A program made the position numbers and the translations under genes. From IMG/VR virus record IMGVR_UViG_3300028653_000244, positions 1 through 20,711 of that record: 20,711 nucleotides of DNA. The stretch is one strand, 5' to 3'. Positions within the stretch are counted from its first letter, which is position 1. Each line of letters opens with the position of its first letter. Shown here piece by piece: positions 13,035 through 20,278 of this stretch. The stretch comes from a virus. Under the pieces are notes generated by a model. That model was not told the DNA's origin. It saw only the letters and a list, made by a program, of their open reading frames with translations, and ran no database searches.

Positions 13035-16000
13035 TTAAAATCCCTTGCCTGGTCTTGAGAAAGCAGATTGTAATTGTGCTGCGAAATCATCTACTTCAGT
13101 GACTGAAGATGTGTTGTCGCTAGTACCAATGAATCCAACTTGTGGCATACGTCCAGCAGTCTTGACTGTTGGTTTTTGATTTGCAATGACGCGTTTGACT
13201 GATTCGAAGCTTTCGTCGTTCCACTTCATGATTTCATCAACTTGGTTGCCGATTGATGTTCTATTACGATCAACTAATTCACGGTCAACCATTTCATAGG
13301 TGAGTTCATAAGCTCTTGCAAGTTTAACTCTGTAATTTGCAAATGCTTCTTCAGCTTGTGCTTTTGCGTGCTCTTTGACAAGTTCAGTTGCGAATTGTGA
13401 TCCTTCTGATCCCATCTCACCGTAGAATTGTTTCCAGTATTTAACTGCTGCTGGGTCAACACCATTTGCGACAAGAAGATCAAGATCTGATACTTCAAGT
13501 TGTCCAGTGGTGATAAGTTGATTAATCATTTCAGCTTCTTTACGAACCTTTGGTGGAGCTTGTGCAAGATCCAAAACTGCGTCGTGAACTTCTTCGATGG
13601 TTTCAACTTCGTCACCCTTATCGGATGGCTTTACATCGAAGTGTGGTCCGTCAAGATGCTTATGGAAATCTCCAAGCATTGGTTCCCACTTCATTTCAGC
13701 GGCGATCTTTGCTCTTTCTGCATCACGAACTGCTCTGGTTTCCAAAGAAGCAACTTGAACATCAAGGCCCTTTCCAGCTAATTCAGCAGCCTTCATTGGG
13801 TCTGAAGTATGAACCATTCCGGCATCGTTGTCATCATCAGCTTCTTCTGTGTCGAAATCAGCTGATTCCATATCTTCTGCTAACATAGCATCGAGTGCGT
13901 CTGCGGCTGGCATTGGCTTTTCAACCATAGCCATAAGGCCATCCTTGTGTCCTGGTTCCATTTCCATCTCTCCATGTGCATTCTTATTAAGTGCTGCCTG
14001 TTTTGTTATTGACTTAGTTCCGCGTGCATATTTGACAAATGCACCCAATAATTGAAATGAGTTAGCAAGTGCTGACTTTGCTTCAACTATAGCATCTTCT
14101 ACAAGATTATTAACTAAATCTTTATTGGCTTCATTAACTGCACCCTTTTCGTACATGCTAACGACAGTTCTTAACTCTTGTTCATGGTCAGTAAGAGTTG
14201 CGACAGCTTCTTTAAACGATGCCAAAAGCATTGTGTTTAAATTCTTTCTAACATCTAATAGATGTGCTGAGCTAACTTTGCTATCACCAGATGAACCGGC
14301 TGAATCATCAGCCTTCATTGAACCGATATCGCCCATTTCTGATTGTTCGCCGGTAAGTTCCTTGATTGAATCATTAAGGTCTGAAATAACGGTAACTGCT
14401 TTATCAGCAAGATCAAGAGCCTTCTCTTTTGGATCGCCGTCTTTTGATGCATCACCAGCTGCTGGTGGTGTTGAAGAACCTGCTTCTGGAAGAGCTGGTG
14501 GAGCGCCTGGACCATCTGTTGGTGGCATTGGTGCTGGAGGAGCGCCCGCATCTTGTGCAGTCTTGTAAAGACTGGATACTTTTTCTGCGCCTAACTTTCT
14601 AACTTTTCCAATTAAGTCGGTTGCGAATTCTTTGGTTGCGACAGCTGAATAAAGAGCGTCTGCACGTCCACCAGTAATATCATTTACTGATGCCGTAAGT
14701 ACCAACTTGTCTCCAAGGTAGACTTCCCATGCGCTGTTTCCTAAGTCGTGAGAACCGTCAGCCTTTGAAGCTTTGACGAATCTTGCTTTAAGAGCGGCTC
14801 TTAAAAGAAGCTCCTTGCGCTTTAATTCATCTTTTTGATCGGCTGATTCTGGTGATGGATGTAATCCGTCAACTGCGCCGACACCTGGGAATGGCTTTTG
14901 CCCAACCATTTGCTTATCATTTTTTTCACGATCAATTTCTTGTTGCTTGTCAACTGGGTACTTTTGTTTACCTGGGGTTGGTTCTTCTGTACCGTTGAAA
15001 TAACCCTCTTTGACTTGTTCAAGTCTGTTTTTGACAGCTTCGACAATTTGGCTTCTATGTGAGGCGCGTTCGTCGGATTGTGCACGAGCTAACATCTTCT
15101 TGCGCTCAAGTTCACCTTGATCGAAGGACTCGTATCCAGGATACATGCCATCAGTTGGACCAACATTTGGGAATGGGCTTTGTCCAACCATTTGTTTATC
15201 TTCAGTGTTTCTTAACTTTTCATTAAGAGGATCTTTAGTATATTTAACTTGACCTGGAGTTGGCTCATTAACATCGCCAGCACCTTGGAAATATCCTTGC
15301 TTATTTAAATCTTTACTATTGTTTCCAGACATAATTTCCTCTTTTTTATTTGAACCTGTAGATTGTTTTGCTGCGACTTTTAATAACTGTTGTTGCATCG
15401 CATCTAATTTTGATTTAATAACTTTCATATGATTATCAAGAGCCGCCAAATCGTCTGATGCGAAACGATCTGCTGGTGGAGCCAAATTACTTTCAGTGCC
15501 TGGCATTTCACTTTCATGCATAGCGACTGTGCTACCGGTCTGATTAGATGCGGTATCATTAGTATTTTGATCAATATTTTCTTTATCTTTTGTAATTTGT
15601 GAAAAATCATCAAAAGCTTTTTGAACCTGAGTTTGTAAATCTTCAATCGAATCTGCATTCAAAGTTACATTACCTTGTTTGCCATTTTCTTGTCCAGCTG
15701 GATCTGTGAAACTCAAATTTGCTTGGAATTTGTAATCAGCTAACTTCTCAAGCTCAGCTGATTTCATATCAACATATGTATTGAGATTCTCAGCAGCGGC
15801 AAGAACATCCTTGATTCTTGCTTGTGGGTCAGCACCATTCACAACAATGGAAAGTTCGATTGGATTTAAATCAACGTTGATTTCGCCGTAGCACGTGCGC
15901 CCACGCATGCACTTGCAAAAATCAGCTTCGGTCTTTGCGACAGTTCCGCAATCTGAACAGATTGCCTTGCCAACAGCAGTTCCCATGCTTACTGAGTTTG

Positions 16001-16544
16001 AATACCCAGTAGAGACTTTTCTAGCTAAATCAGGATAATTAAGTTTGTCTAATGCGCAAAGTGCGATTACTCTCTTAAGAGAACGATCGTAGTAGGTATC
16101 AACAATAAAACCACGAACATGCTCGATTGAGCTAGATTTGTGGTCAACGCATAGTGGCTTTCCAATCCACTTCTTATAAGCTTTTACGAGTTCTTCTTCG
16201 GGGAAGATATCGCCATTGGAATTCTTATATGGCTTTATACTTGGATCATTTGTCTTCCAGCGGAAACTTCCACCAGTTTTATCCCAGTGAGCCTTTACAG
16301 CTTCACCCTTGGATGTTAACTTGGGGGTTCCATCATGATTGACTAATGACGCTTCAGCAGCGTGCATCATTACAGCAGAGAAATATAAAAAGTTATCAGC
16401 CTTTGGAGCAATTCTTTTTGTCGCGGTAACTATCTTTTGAAAGTTTTGAAGGACCGATTGATCAATAAGAGGCTCAACAGAACCAAAGCTTTCTAAATTC
16501 GACGCATTAATTTCTACTAATTCACCTAGTTTTAAAAATGACAT
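13035..16544 (-). CDS. Prohead protease fused to a long scaffold-like region
   Basis: 1169 aa. Residues about 50-250 form a prohead maturation protease of the caudovirus serine type. KPLCVDHKSSS carries the likely catalytic His135, STGYSNSVSMG carries the likely Ser186, and IELSIVVNGADPQA (229-242) matches the EVSLV...P-NP-A strand typical of the family. Between them lies a four-Cys cluster (Cys196, Cys199, Cys210, Cys212), probably zinc-binding. Residues 250-1169 are far longer than a usual protease. They contain a Gln/Ser/Asn-rich linker, two approximately 73-residue repeats (415-488 and 512-584), Pro-rich linkers (about 660-690), acidic and helical segments, and a C-terminal MPQVGFIG. ATG at 16544 follows GGGAG. 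A second in-frame ATG (codon 405) with its own ribosome site suggests a separate scaffold product. Scaffold function for the C-terminal part is inferred. Confidence 0.85.
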   Translation of the reverse strand: MSFLKLGELVEINASNLESFGSVEPLIDQSVLQNFQKIVTATKRIAPKADNFLYFSAVMMHAAEASLVNHDGTPKLTSKGEAVKAHWDKTGGSFRWKTNDPSIKPYKNSNGDIFPEEELVKAYKKWIGKPLCVDHKSSSIEHVRGFIVDTYYDRSLKRVIALCALDKLNYPDLARKVSTGYSNSVSMGTAVGKAICSDCGTVAKTEADFCKCMRGRTCYGEINVDLNPIELSIVVNGADPQARIKDVLAAAENLNTYVDMKSAELEKLADYKFQANLSFTDPAGQENGKQGNVTLNADSIEDLQTQVQKAFDDFSQITKDKENIDQNTNDTASNQTGSTVAMHESEMPGTESNLAPPADRFASDDLAALDNHMKVIKSKLDAMQQQLLKVAAKQSTGSNKKEEIMSGNNSKDLNKQGYFQGAGDVNEPTPGQVKYTKDPLNEKLRNTEDKQMVGQSPFPNVGPTDGMYPGYESFDQGELERKKMLARAQSDERASHRSQIVEAVKNRLEQVKEGYFNGTEEPTPGKQKYPVDKQQEIDREKNDKQMVGQKPFPGVGAVDGLHPSPESADQKDELKRKELLLRAALKARFVKASKADGSHDLGNSAWEVYLGDKLVLTASVNDITGGRADALYSAVATKEFATDLIGKVRKLGAEKVSSLYKTAQDAGAPPAPMPPTDGPGAPPALPEAGSSTPPAAGDASKDGDPKEKALDLADKAVTVISDLNDSIKELTGEQSEMGDIGSMKADDSAGSSGDSKVSSAHLLDVRKNLNTMLLASFKEAVATLTDHEQELRTVVSMYEKGAVNEANKDLVNNLVEDAIVEAKSALANSFQLLGAFVKYARGTKSITKQAALNKNAHGEMEMEPGHKDGLMAMVEKPMPAADALDAMLAEDMESADFDTEEADDDNDAGMVHTSDPMKAAELAGKGLDVQVASLETRAVRDAERAKIAAEMKWEPMLGDFHKHLDGPHFDVKPSDKGDEVETIEEVHDAVLDLAQAPPKVRKEAEMINQLITTGQLEVSDLDLLVANGVDPAAVKYWKQFYGEMGSEGSQFATELVKEHAKAQAEEAFANYRVKLARAYELTYEMVDRELVDRNRTSIGNQVDEIMKWNDESFESVKRVIANQKPTVKTAGRMPQVGFIGTSDNTSSVTEVDDFAAQLQSAFSRPGKGF
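15330..15346 (-). promoter_or_regulatory. Internal ribosome-binding site and in-frame ATG in the protease-scaffold gene
   Basis: The ATG at 15332-15330 is codon 405 of the 1169-aa frame and is preceded on the minus strand by AAAAAAGAGGAAATT. GAGG stands five bases before the ATG, a spacing as good as at the annotated starts here. Initiation here would give a 765-aa protein lacking the protease domain, just before the first 73-residue repeat. Confidence 0.55.
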
Positions 16545-16549
16545 TCGTA

Positions 16550-16696
16550 TTAGCTCCCAGACTTTTTATCTTTATTTTGTTCTGCTGGCTTGACAGATTC
16601 GGAACCTTTCTTAATGCTACTCTTTCTGGCCTCTTCAGATGAAGAATCCTGATCAACATTAAGTATTTTTCCATCGCCACCACGTTTGATAAACAT
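16550..16696 (-). CDS. Small charged protein of the head-gene block (48 aa)
   Basis: A short gene with a strong ribosome site: GGAG stands five bases before the ATG at 16696. The product begins MFIKRGGDGKILNVDQD and continues with a Ser/Glu/Lys-rich, probably disordered tail ending DKKSGS. The stop TAA is at 16550-16552, six bases before the protease ATG, and the protease ribosome site (GGGAG) lies inside its last codons, so translation is coupled. A longer overlapping minus-strand frame (16522-16707) in another phase lacks such a site and is rejected. No family is named; its fixed place before the protease and the MFIKRG-DGKI start suggest a conserved small virion or assembly protein. Confidence 0.75.
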   Translation of the reverse strand: MFIKRGGDGKILNVDQDSSSEEARKSSIKKGSESVKPAEQNKDKKSGS

Positions 16697-16818
16697 TTTT
16701 TCTCCAATGAGAATTACAATTTCATATATTTAGATAATAAATTATTGCCACAATTTTCAGATTTATTGGCAACATGTGCCCAGTATATTCTAAAATATAC
16801 TATTATTGCTAGATCTTC
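16697..16818 (-). promoter_or_regulatory. AT-rich leader with probable late promoter for the head block
   Basis: 122 bases without a gene between the 208-aa gene and the 48-aa gene. On the minus strand, TTATTATCTAAATATATG (about 16740-16723) resembles the TCTAAATAT element of the capsid leader. A second AT-rich inverted repeat (TATATTTTAGAATATA, about 16790-16805) lies closer to the upstream gene and lacks a T run, so it is not a clear terminator. Confidence 0.4.
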
Positions 16819-17445
16819 CTATCTGTTTTCATCCTCGTTAAGCTGATTTTGTCTTTCATTGTATAAATCAAGCATAAGCGGAGTTTGTTTTTCGATCTTC
16901 ATTTCAAGGTCTTTACTAATACTATCTGTCCAGTTTTTTCCTAAAATGTTAGTTTGTAAGTGTGTTTTTAATCTCTCATCAATAATATCATTAAGATCAT
17001 CGCAGTCTTTTTGTATTGTTTCAATAACAGAAACGGCATCCTTTACGAAAGTTTTAGATTGAAAATCAGAAAATAAATCAGCGAAATCATTAACTTGTTT
17101 TTCAATATCTTCAATGGCTGCAATGAAAGATTTCATAATTTTGACCGTCTGAGTATCGGAAGCAAACGTCTGCATAATTGTAATGCACTTAAAAGCAATT
17201 ATTTTAAAATTGTTAAAATTATCGATAACCTTATCTCTAAATCTACGAAGAGCAGCTCTAAACTTCAATACTTGTGCAGTATCTATATCACCATTATCTT
17301 TGAAAGGTGTCTTCATAATATCCAAATGATCAGATGCCGCTTTAAGAAGCTTCTGAGCATAATTAAAGCATAGCAATGCCTTTTCAGCTTGAGCTTTTTC
17401 AAGATCTGATACTTCATATGACATTTGGATTGCGAATATTTTCAT
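16819..17445 (-). CDS. Alpha-helical protein of unknown function
   Basis: 208 aa, not recognised. It appears entirely helical with heptad-like hydrophobic spacing: LEKAQAEKALLCFNYAQKLL, LKFRAALRRFRDKVIDNF, IEDIEKQVNDFADLFSDF and a C-terminal LMLDLYNERQNQLNEDENR. Cys occurs three times, not in pairs. No membrane helix or signal peptide is present. ATG at 17445 has AAGG seven bases upstream in the nine-base gap after the phosphatase stop, so the two genes are co-transcribed. It is the last gene before an AT-rich leader. A coiled-coil structural or chaperone-like role in assembly would fit, but nothing in the sequence proves it. Confidence 0.5.
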   Translation of the reverse strand: MKIFAIQMSYEVSDLEKAQAEKALLCFNYAQKLLKAASDHLDIMKTPFKDNGDIDTAQVLKFRAALRRFRDKVIDNFNNFKIIAFKCITIMQTFASDTQTVKIMKSFIAAIEDIEKQVNDFADLFSDFQSKTFVKDAVSVIETIQKDCDDLNDIIDERLKTHLQTNILGKNWTDSISKDLEMKIEKQTPLMLDLYNERQNQLNEDENR

Positions 17446-17454
17446 AGTTTAACC

Positions 17455-18207
17455 TTAAATTGTATTAACGAACCCTCCACCGTTTTCGATAGGACCAGAC
17501 CCTTTGATACCTGCGTCATTGTCGTATAATCCAACTTGTGGAATTTGATCTCCTTCAGAGATAGACTTATCATTATAGTTTTGCTTTGTTACAACATTTT
17601 GTCGTGTCGGATACTGATCATATGCGTAATCATAACCATATTGATGATTAGGATCTAACTGTGGAGCAAAGCTTTTTACATCTGCACTATCGATAGTCGA
17701 TGCAGCTTCATCTCTACTATTATCCGCGATATCCCAAGTAGAATTGTTATCTTTATGATTATCTTTACAAGACTTATTTATAATTTTCTCATAAAATTTT
17801 ACGACACTTGGGTCTAACCCAATGCCAAATCCTAGTTTCTTGGCTTCAGCAATAGCTCTTTCATAGGAATATCCCATGTATTGGCATTGATACATCGCCA
17901 CAACCATTCCAGTTCTATCCTTGCCATGAAGACAATGAACGTAGGTTGGACCACCATCAATTAATAATTCGTGTAAATTATAGCTGAGAAGCCTTGCTAT
18001 TGGTTCAAAATCCTTCATATTGATAGGAATTATGATATGTTTAATTCCCAATAGTTTACATACTCTATTGATTCGTTCGCCACACTTTTGATCTAAACTA
18101 ACAATTTTTTTAATACCATATACATCATGAAGAACGTTTACATCTTTGATAGATGGGCATGATCCTCGGTATAAACCTTTAGTTATAAGTCTAAATCTAT
18201 CTAACAT
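17455..18207 (-). CDS. Dual-specificity/tyrosine protein phosphatase with disordered tail
   Basis: 250 aa. Residues 1-145 form a compact cysteine-dependent phosphatase. LITKGLYRGSCPSIKDVNVL and KKIVSLDQ are the usual N-terminal strands of the family. Asp66 (NMKDFEP) is a candidate general acid. The P-loop HCLHGKDRTG (91-100) supplies nucleophile Cys92 and Arg98 in the CX5R signature. The catalytic set looks intact. Residues about 150-250 are an added low-complexity tail rich in Asp, Asn, Tyr and Gln, with IPQVGLYDND and a Gly-rich end. The family removes phosphate from Tyr, Ser or Thr residues, and some members act on inositol phosphates or RNA 5' ends. The start ATG at 18207 follows the previous stop by one base (TAACATG). 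Its presence among virion genes suggests a packaged or assembly-linked enzyme, which is inference. Confidence 0.85.
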   Translation of the reverse strand: MLDRFRLITKGLYRGSCPSIKDVNVLHDVYGIKKIVSLDQKCGERINRVCKLLGIKHIIIPINMKDFEPIARLLSYNLHELLIDGGPTYVHCLHGKDRTGMVVAMYQCQYMGYSYERAIAEAKKLGFGIGLDPSVVKFYEKIINKSCKDNHKDNNSTWDIADNSRDEAASTIDSADVKSFAPQLDPNHQYGYDYAYDQYPTRQNVVTKQNYNDKSISEGDQIPQVGLYDNDAGIKGSGPIENGGGFVNTI

Positions 18208-18208
18208 G

Positions 18209-18820
18209 TTATCTCAAATTAGCTACTACATTGTTTATAACAGCCCTTATATATTGAGGTTCATTACCAATTAATACATTTTTTACGAAAGAAATTGATT
18301 GCCCTATTGAAGACGATGCCGGCATTTGTTTGCCACCAAGAACGTTTTCATCCAAAAAATAAATCTTTCTCAATACCGTGTGTAGGGCTTTTGCTCTTTT
18401 ATCAGGATCAACTCTATTGAGCGTGAATTTGATAATGTTGGCTAGATATTGACCAGCAAGCGGAGCGTCGCCCAAGTCGGAAGCATTAGCAACTTTTTCA
18501 ACTTTCAATTTCAATGGATGTAATGAATTGAATAAATCAACCGCAAATATAAGCGCGATTTCTCCAGCCTTTACAACATCATTGTTAATTAACATATCGA
18601 AGCACATTTTATAAATTAGTAAGAACTCTCTAACGGTTTCCTCGTCACATTGCTTTCTTAAATCTCTCATGATTGCAGAGTAAGAAAAATCATTTAAATC
18701 CGTTAGATCGATTTTATCTGATGATGTTTTACGAATAGAAAATTTATTAGCACCAGCCTGTCTCAGACAAGAGGTGCAGTAATTATCAGTTAACTCAATT
18801 AAATTATCTATTTGATTCAC
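18209..18820 (-). CDS. Protein of unknown function with N-terminal CxxC
   Basis: 203 aa from a GTG at 18820, with AAGGA ten bases upstream. It overlaps the end of the 134-aa gene by 17 bases. Near the N-terminus, NYCTSCLRQAG carries a CxxC pair without a clear second pair, so zinc binding is uncertain. The remainder is helical (VREFLLIYKMCFDML, IALIFAVDLFNSLHPLKL, AKALHTVLRKIYFLDENV) and ends with RAVINNVVANLR. No signal peptide. It lies directly before the phosphatase with a one-base gap, so coupled expression is likely. I do not recognise a family; by its position between a cell-wall hydrolase and the head block it may be a tail or connector component. Confidence 0.5.
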   Translation of the reverse strand: MNQIDNLIELTDNYCTSCLRQAGANKFSIRKTSSDKIDLTDLNDFSYSAIMRDLRKQCDEETVREFLLIYKMCFDMLINNDVVKAGEIALIFAVDLFNSLHPLKLKVEKVANASDLGDAPLAGQYLANIIKFTLNRVDPDKRAKALHTVLRKIYFLDENVLGGKQMPASSSIGQSISFVKNVLIGNEPQYIRAVINNVVANLR

Positions 18821-19208
18821 CAGCGAATAATCCTTTTACAATTTTTGAGTCTCTGGTGCTAAGGAAAGTATCTTTCAAAATACCAGATTCATCAACCTCT
18901 GTAACTGTTCTGATTGCTCTTTCATTAAGACAAACAATATTACCTAACTTTATATTTTTTGTGTTTTGATCCATATACGCACAATTCAAAACTAAACATT
19001 CTGCATATGCTGCAACAATTTTGCCAATTAGGACTGCGGCGCACTTTTGAGTGCTATCATCGTATTTGACATCCTCGAAAGTGTCTCCAACATATATTTC
19101 AACTATCTTACCTTTCAAAACTTTAGCAAGTAGTTCTGCAAGCGTAATGTCTTCACCTGCACCATTTAATTCGTCAATTACTTTTGTGAAGTCTCTTTCT
19201 TTACTCAT
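18804..19208 (-). CDS. Small protein of unknown function, possible beta-barrel
   Basis: 134 aa. An N-terminal helix (FTKVIDELNGAG, then ITLAELLAKVLKG) is followed by several short strands (KIVEIYVGDTFEDVKYDD, AAVLIGKIVAAYAECLVLNC, IKLGNIVCLNERAIRTVTEV). That pattern could be a small beta-barrel, for example Sm-like, but it is not diagnostic. Four Cys are scattered. ATG at 19208 has AGGA five bases upstream, located just past the hydrolase stop. It overlaps the next gene by 17 bases, so the three genes are translated together. Function unknown. Confidence 0.5.
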   Translation of the reverse strand: MSKERDFTKVIDELNGAGEDITLAELLAKVLKGKIVEIYVGDTFEDVKYDDSTQKCAAVLIGKIVAAYAECLVLNCAYMDQNTKNIKLGNIVCLNERAIRTVTEVDESGILKDTFLSTRDSKIVKGLFAGESNR

Positions 19209-19215
19209 TGCAGTC

Positions 19216-20271
19216 CTATTTGATAAATTTTAAGTGGAATTGTCTATACGCTAACTGCGCCAAATCAATATCTAATTCTTGATAGTTAGATACTTTATTG
19301 GATAATACTTTTGTTTTTACATCGACTCCGCCGATTTTCTTAGTTGCTAACTTGAATGCGCCTGCAATTGAGCTTGATAGTTGATTAACGGCTTGTTTAC
19401 AAATCTCTTCTGGGCCATGGATTGAACATAATACTTCTACATTTTCTTTATCTGTATGAATCGTTGCATCTGATTGGGTTTCTTCATCAAGAGCCAAACA
19501 CAAAATTCTTGCAAATTCCAAAGAATCAATTAGATTACTCGATTTAACTTGAATTACAATATCATTTTTAGGTAAGAATTTTTTATATGTAGCCTTCTTA
19601 ACTAACTTATCATTCACATTATCTTCAGATAAAGCCGATAAAAACGAATTGAGATACTGATTTATTTGATCCATTGGTTGCGCACCCTCATGTGGAGTAG
19701 TGGTGGCAACAGCTTGGCCTTTATCGAAGTTCCCGCTTTGGGCTCTTTGGAAGCTATCTGATTTATTGAAGGCATCGTATGAGCCAGTTAAGCCAGCAGT
19801 ATACCCTTTTTCATCAGCGGTATAGTATCCACTTTGTTTTAGTGATTTAGAAAACGCCGCAGGATCGCCTTGCATTATGGTATTCCAAACTTTCCCGCCA
19901 GCACGATTATGAAGATTTTTTAGATAGTCTTCTGTGGCAGTTTCCAAATCAGGATAGGAACGAAATCTCATAGTCTGTGCTACCCATTTTCCTGGAGACA
20001 CTTGCTCTTGAAGCTTCATATCGTTGCCATTTTTATCTTGATGAATAAAGAAATCCCAACCATCTCCAGGAGAATGCGTAATGTTTCCAATATTATAATT
20101 AAACATCGCATTTCTATGGGCGGTTTCTAAATTGTTTTGAGCAATTAAGAGACCCACTTGTTTTTGAGTTAGATCTATATTATAAAGCTTTTTAGCTGCG
20201 GTCATAAAATGCGCAGCCATTTCAGGCTCTGATACTGTAGTTCTAACTGTTTTAACTCTTTGGTCAGCCAT
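19216..20271 (-). CDS. Glucosaminidase-like cell-wall hydrolase with extra C-terminal domain
   Basis: 351 aa. Residues about 15-170 match the endo-beta-N-acetylglucosaminidase family (FlgJ/LytD type). The segment LLIAQNNLETAHRNAMFNYN, followed by IGNI, places the probable catalytic Glu49 and the conserved NYN-GNI. MRFRSYPDLETATEDYLKNL (101-120) is the usual FRxY-SLExxxxDY segment, and GDPAAFSKSLKQSGYYTADE the closing helices. It would cut the glycan backbone of peptidoglycan. Residues 180-205 are a linker and residues 205-351 an unrecognised domain (IVIQVKSSNLIDSLEFARIL, DATIHTDKENVEVLCSIHG, ending AQLAYRQFHLKF). There is no signal peptide and no adjacent holin. Within virion genes it is more likely a virion-associated (tail or internal) lysin than the endolysin, which is inference. 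ATG at 20271 follows AGG by six bases. Confidence 0.8.
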   Translation of the reverse strand: MADQRVKTVRTTVSEPEMAAHFMTAAKKLYNIDLTQKQVGLLIAQNNLETAHRNAMFNYNIGNITHSPGDGWDFFIHQDKNGNDMKLQEQVSPGKWVAQTMRFRSYPDLETATEDYLKNLHNRAGGKVWNTIMQGDPAAFSKSLKQSGYYTADEKGYTAGLTGSYDAFNKSDSFQRAQSGNFDKGQAVATTTPHEGAQPMDQINQYLNSFLSALSEDNVNDKLVKKATYKKFLPKNDIVIQVKSSNLIDSLEFARILCLALDEETQSDATIHTDKENVEVLCSIHGPEEICKQAVNQLSSSIAGAFKLATKKIGGVDVKTKVLSNKVSNYQELDIDLAQLAYRQFHLKFIK

Positions 20272-20278
20272 TTAGAAC

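Noticed and set aside
16522-16707. A 61-aa minus-strand frame before the protease
   Set aside because: It overlaps the protease start and has no ribosome site; the 48-aa frame in another phase has GGAG at ideal spacing.
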